From the NCBI GenBank assembly GCA_947172415.1, contig OX359195.1, positions 6,237,501 to 6,301,500 of the forward strand: DNA of 64,000 bases. The letters run 5' to 3'. The notes beneath the pieces were generated by a model. The model made no database searches. It saw nothing but the letters and a program-made list of their open reading frames with translations, and was not told where the DNA came from. Each line of letters begins with the position of its first letter. The first letter of the stretch is position 1. Positions 61,875 through 64,000 of this stretch are shown here, piece by piece. The stretch comes from Chondrosia reniformis (taxonomy: Eukaryota > Porifera > Demospongiae > Chondrillida > Chondrillidae). A program made the translations under genes and the position numbers.

Positions 61875-64000
61875 TCAGGGACCATACAAATGCTCGTATC
61901 CACGGACACAAGCTCCATATGGTTTACTGGGGCATTCTAAATCCAACTCTGAAGAACCTGCAAAGAAAAAATATTGAGTTGTATAGATGTGATTTAATGA
62001 ATTAATATTCTTTTACAAAGAAATGACTTACACTGTTCAACATTATTAAATGATTGAAGTAGGGAAAAACTAGGGACTACACTAGAAATGACCAATTAAA
62101 TAAATCAGTAGCACAGACAACATATATGAATAATCTAACACATTTTGCAACATGCCAATAAGTAAGTCCAGGATCTGAGAGTAGACTGGTGAGAGTTACA
62201 CCAAAGCTAAGAAATTGGTTTTCTACATGCTGTCATACCTTTTCTTGCACATTGGTGAACTGTTACTATTGAATAGTATTGCTCAGCATCCAGTGTGAGG
62301 AGACAAGCTATCTCATTATTATCATAGTTGATTTCTTCAACAAGGCGGTCGGGGTTGACTATCATTCGAAGGATAAAATCCTGTTTGCGACTACCATAAT
62401 CTTTTTCTTGCAGTTTTTTCACAACTTCAGTTACATCAATCCATTGGCAAGCTACAGCTGTCGAGTACAAGTCCCCACATCCAACACTTATACCTTGCAA
62501 GCCCCGCCCACCAAACACGGGTGAGGCACAGGAATAAGTTCGATACCTACCGGGCAGGCATGTAACATCCTCTAGGCAAAAGCTTGCCTTTAAGCCCTCT
62601 ACAGCTATATTTCCATCCAGAGTCAGGAAATCATACACAGCAAAAACTTCCATTGAATGATAATGTTCATGACAGGTGTGGTATTCCCATTCAGCGTAAT
62701 GGGCAGCTGGAGTGAAATCGGCATAGCCAAAATTCCAAGTAAGTGCAGAAAACTTAAACAATTGCCTCTCGGCTGATATGGTTTCATTGGGCGCAACATC
62801 TGTTGCTACACAGCCTTCTTCGACTTCACAATACAGCCCATCCAAATTACTTCTGGTCAGATAAGGACTGAAATGCGTGCTCTGCATTATTTCACGTGTG
62901 CTTGGCACCAAGTCAGGTAGTCCTACAAGGTAGATTAAATTTCCAAATGCTTATGAAATAGTAACATCTAGCAAGCCTTAGTGTATTTACACTAAGGCTT
63001 GCTAGTAGCTAGTACTAGTTGCTAGTGTAACAAACTTTTGCTGCAATACATAGTAGTCTCTCCACTTGGGCATTCACCAACTGCTACAAAATCCATTTGA
63101 CATTCATTAATTGATATCTCATCTCCGCTGCACACAAATCTACCACTATATCTGTAAACATCGTTTAAAAATATATAGTAACATTCTTTAAGCCATTCCA
63201 CTACACAATTTAATGTACATACTACCTTATGCCTTGAAATGGACTTTTCTTTGAAATTGCATTGTAGAAAAGATTATCTGAAAGTTCAGTGCAAATCCTG
63301 TCACCTTGAACTTTGTCCTGTGGTCCATTTGTGAAACAGACCCTCCCCCACTGCCCATTCATTTTGATCTCTAGGTAATCAATGTCATATGGTGATGGCC
63401 TTCCCAGGTAGTACCCGTATAAATAATTATAGTCTGGATCCAATTCAGTGACAAACTGGACCTACGCAAATATCCCATGATAATAGTATATTCAGTTACT
63501 GCATGTCGGTTAGTTTAACCATACATGACAAGTATATGACTATTAGAAATGTGAACAGATATCTGTATCAAACAGTGAGCTGGAATCACTGATGTATATT
63601 ATAAAAAGGATGGCCATGTTCTTCAAGTTATATCAGATTCTAGATGATAGGGATTTCTTCTAATTGCACCAAACTTATTTTTAGATGGTTCATCTTTAGT
63701 CTCAGTCACTGAAGAAGACCCGGGGTCAAAACATCTGATTCTCAAGAAACAAACTACATCTCTATAGATGCTCAAAAGACTTAAGACGAACCATCTCAAA
63801 TATATGGTGTATATGCTGCTTTATAGCATGACTTACTATCTTCTCGCAGGTTTCATATAATTGAGGCACTCTACACTCTATGATAACATCAAGCAAGTGC
63901 CTACTGCAGTCATAGCTCTTAGGTTTATTCCAATCAGCTTCTTCAGCACATTCTTCAATATTAGACTCATCACCCTCACAAGTTACATCCTCCAACCATA
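61875..64000 (-). CDS. Lysyl oxidase with SRCR domains (LOXL2-like), C-terminal part
   Basis: Exons seen: 64000-63837 (continues beyond the window), 63461-63226, 63151-63036, 62922-62239, 61957-61875 (stop 61875-61877). The first exon ends one SRCR domain (LEDVTCEGDESNIEECAEEA). The next two form another SRCR (IDYLEIKMNGQWGRVC ... VCSGDEISINECQMDFVAVG). The 684-bp exon is the lysyl oxidase catalytic domain, with the copper histidines in YHTCHEHYHSMEVFAVYDF, the quinone-cofactor lysine in VEGLKASFCLED and its tyrosine in DLYSTAVACQWID. LOX enzymes oxidise lysines of collagen and elastin-like matrix proteins to allow cross-linking. SRCR plus LOX is the LOXL2/3/4 arrangement; how many SRCR domains precede cannot be seen. 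The gene is secreted-type by family, but its signal peptide is off the window. Confidence 0.93.
62968..63005. repeat. Perfect 38-bp palindrome (hairpin) in the LOX intron
   Basis: Two 18-bp arms, CTAGCAAGCCTTAGTGTA and its exact reverse complement, flank a TT centre, about 30 bp downstream (transcript sense) of the 63036 donor. It would form a strong hairpin in the pre-mRNA. Confidence 0.9.

Overview
The window looks like nuclear DNA of an early-branching animal, most likely a demosponge. This is inferred from gene content and architecture, not from a species match. Genes are tightly packed, introns are mostly 50-400 bp with GT-AG ends, and intergenic DNA is AT-rich. The gene set is distinctly metazoan: ZMYND8-type PHD/bromo/PWWP/MYND protein, MED1, RNF19-like RBR ligases, PAQR4, an Ago-clade Argonaute and an SRCR-lysyl oxidase. 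An EFHC/DM10 axonemal protein indicates a flagellated organism. I rebuilt the genes by joining exons whose splice phases and protein similarity agree; exon coordinates are in each entry.

Layout: 1-2548 (+) end of FAF2/UBXD8; 3115-6779 (-) TRAM1 translocon protein; 7424-13437 (+) ZMYND8; about 14340-15000 (-) an ORF-free, GC-richer stretch full of hairpins that may be a structured ncRNA; 15555-18193 (-) MED1 without the long vertebrate tail; 18525-20631 (-) and 22339-24235 (-) two RNF19-like RBR E3 ligase paralogues flanking PAQR4 (20802-22108, +); 24666-27586 (-) cathepsin L; 27947-29944 (-) HAP40/F8A; 30315-39900 (-) a CLK (LAMMER) kinase; 41252-41841 (+) mitochondrial ribosomal protein mL53; 42836-47897 (-) EFHC; 48437-59302 (-) Argonaute; 59846-60347 (+) TTC32; 60461-61672 (-) intronless farnesyltransferase beta; 61875-64000 (-) C-terminal part of an SRCR-lysyl oxidase that continues past the window.

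These are ordinary housekeeping and regulatory genes with no operon logic. Several pairs share short divergent promoters (TRAM1/ZMYND8, RBR-A/PAQR4, CLK/mL53, AGO/TTC32) and others are tail-to-tail (FAF2/TRAM1, mL53/EFHC, TTC32/FNTB). Introns carry most of the repeats: a dispersed family of up to about 250 bp, two TA-flanked MITEs, two tRNA-derived SINE-like pieces, and minisatellites of 27, 29 and 55 bp.

The most interesting items are the hairpin-rich non-coding locus, the RBR pair (near-identical cores with diverged ends, and loss of a catalytic-type histidine in one copy), the RG-rich alternative N-terminus of the slicer-competent Argonaute, the frame-preserving minisatellite inside ZMYND8, and intronless FNTB.
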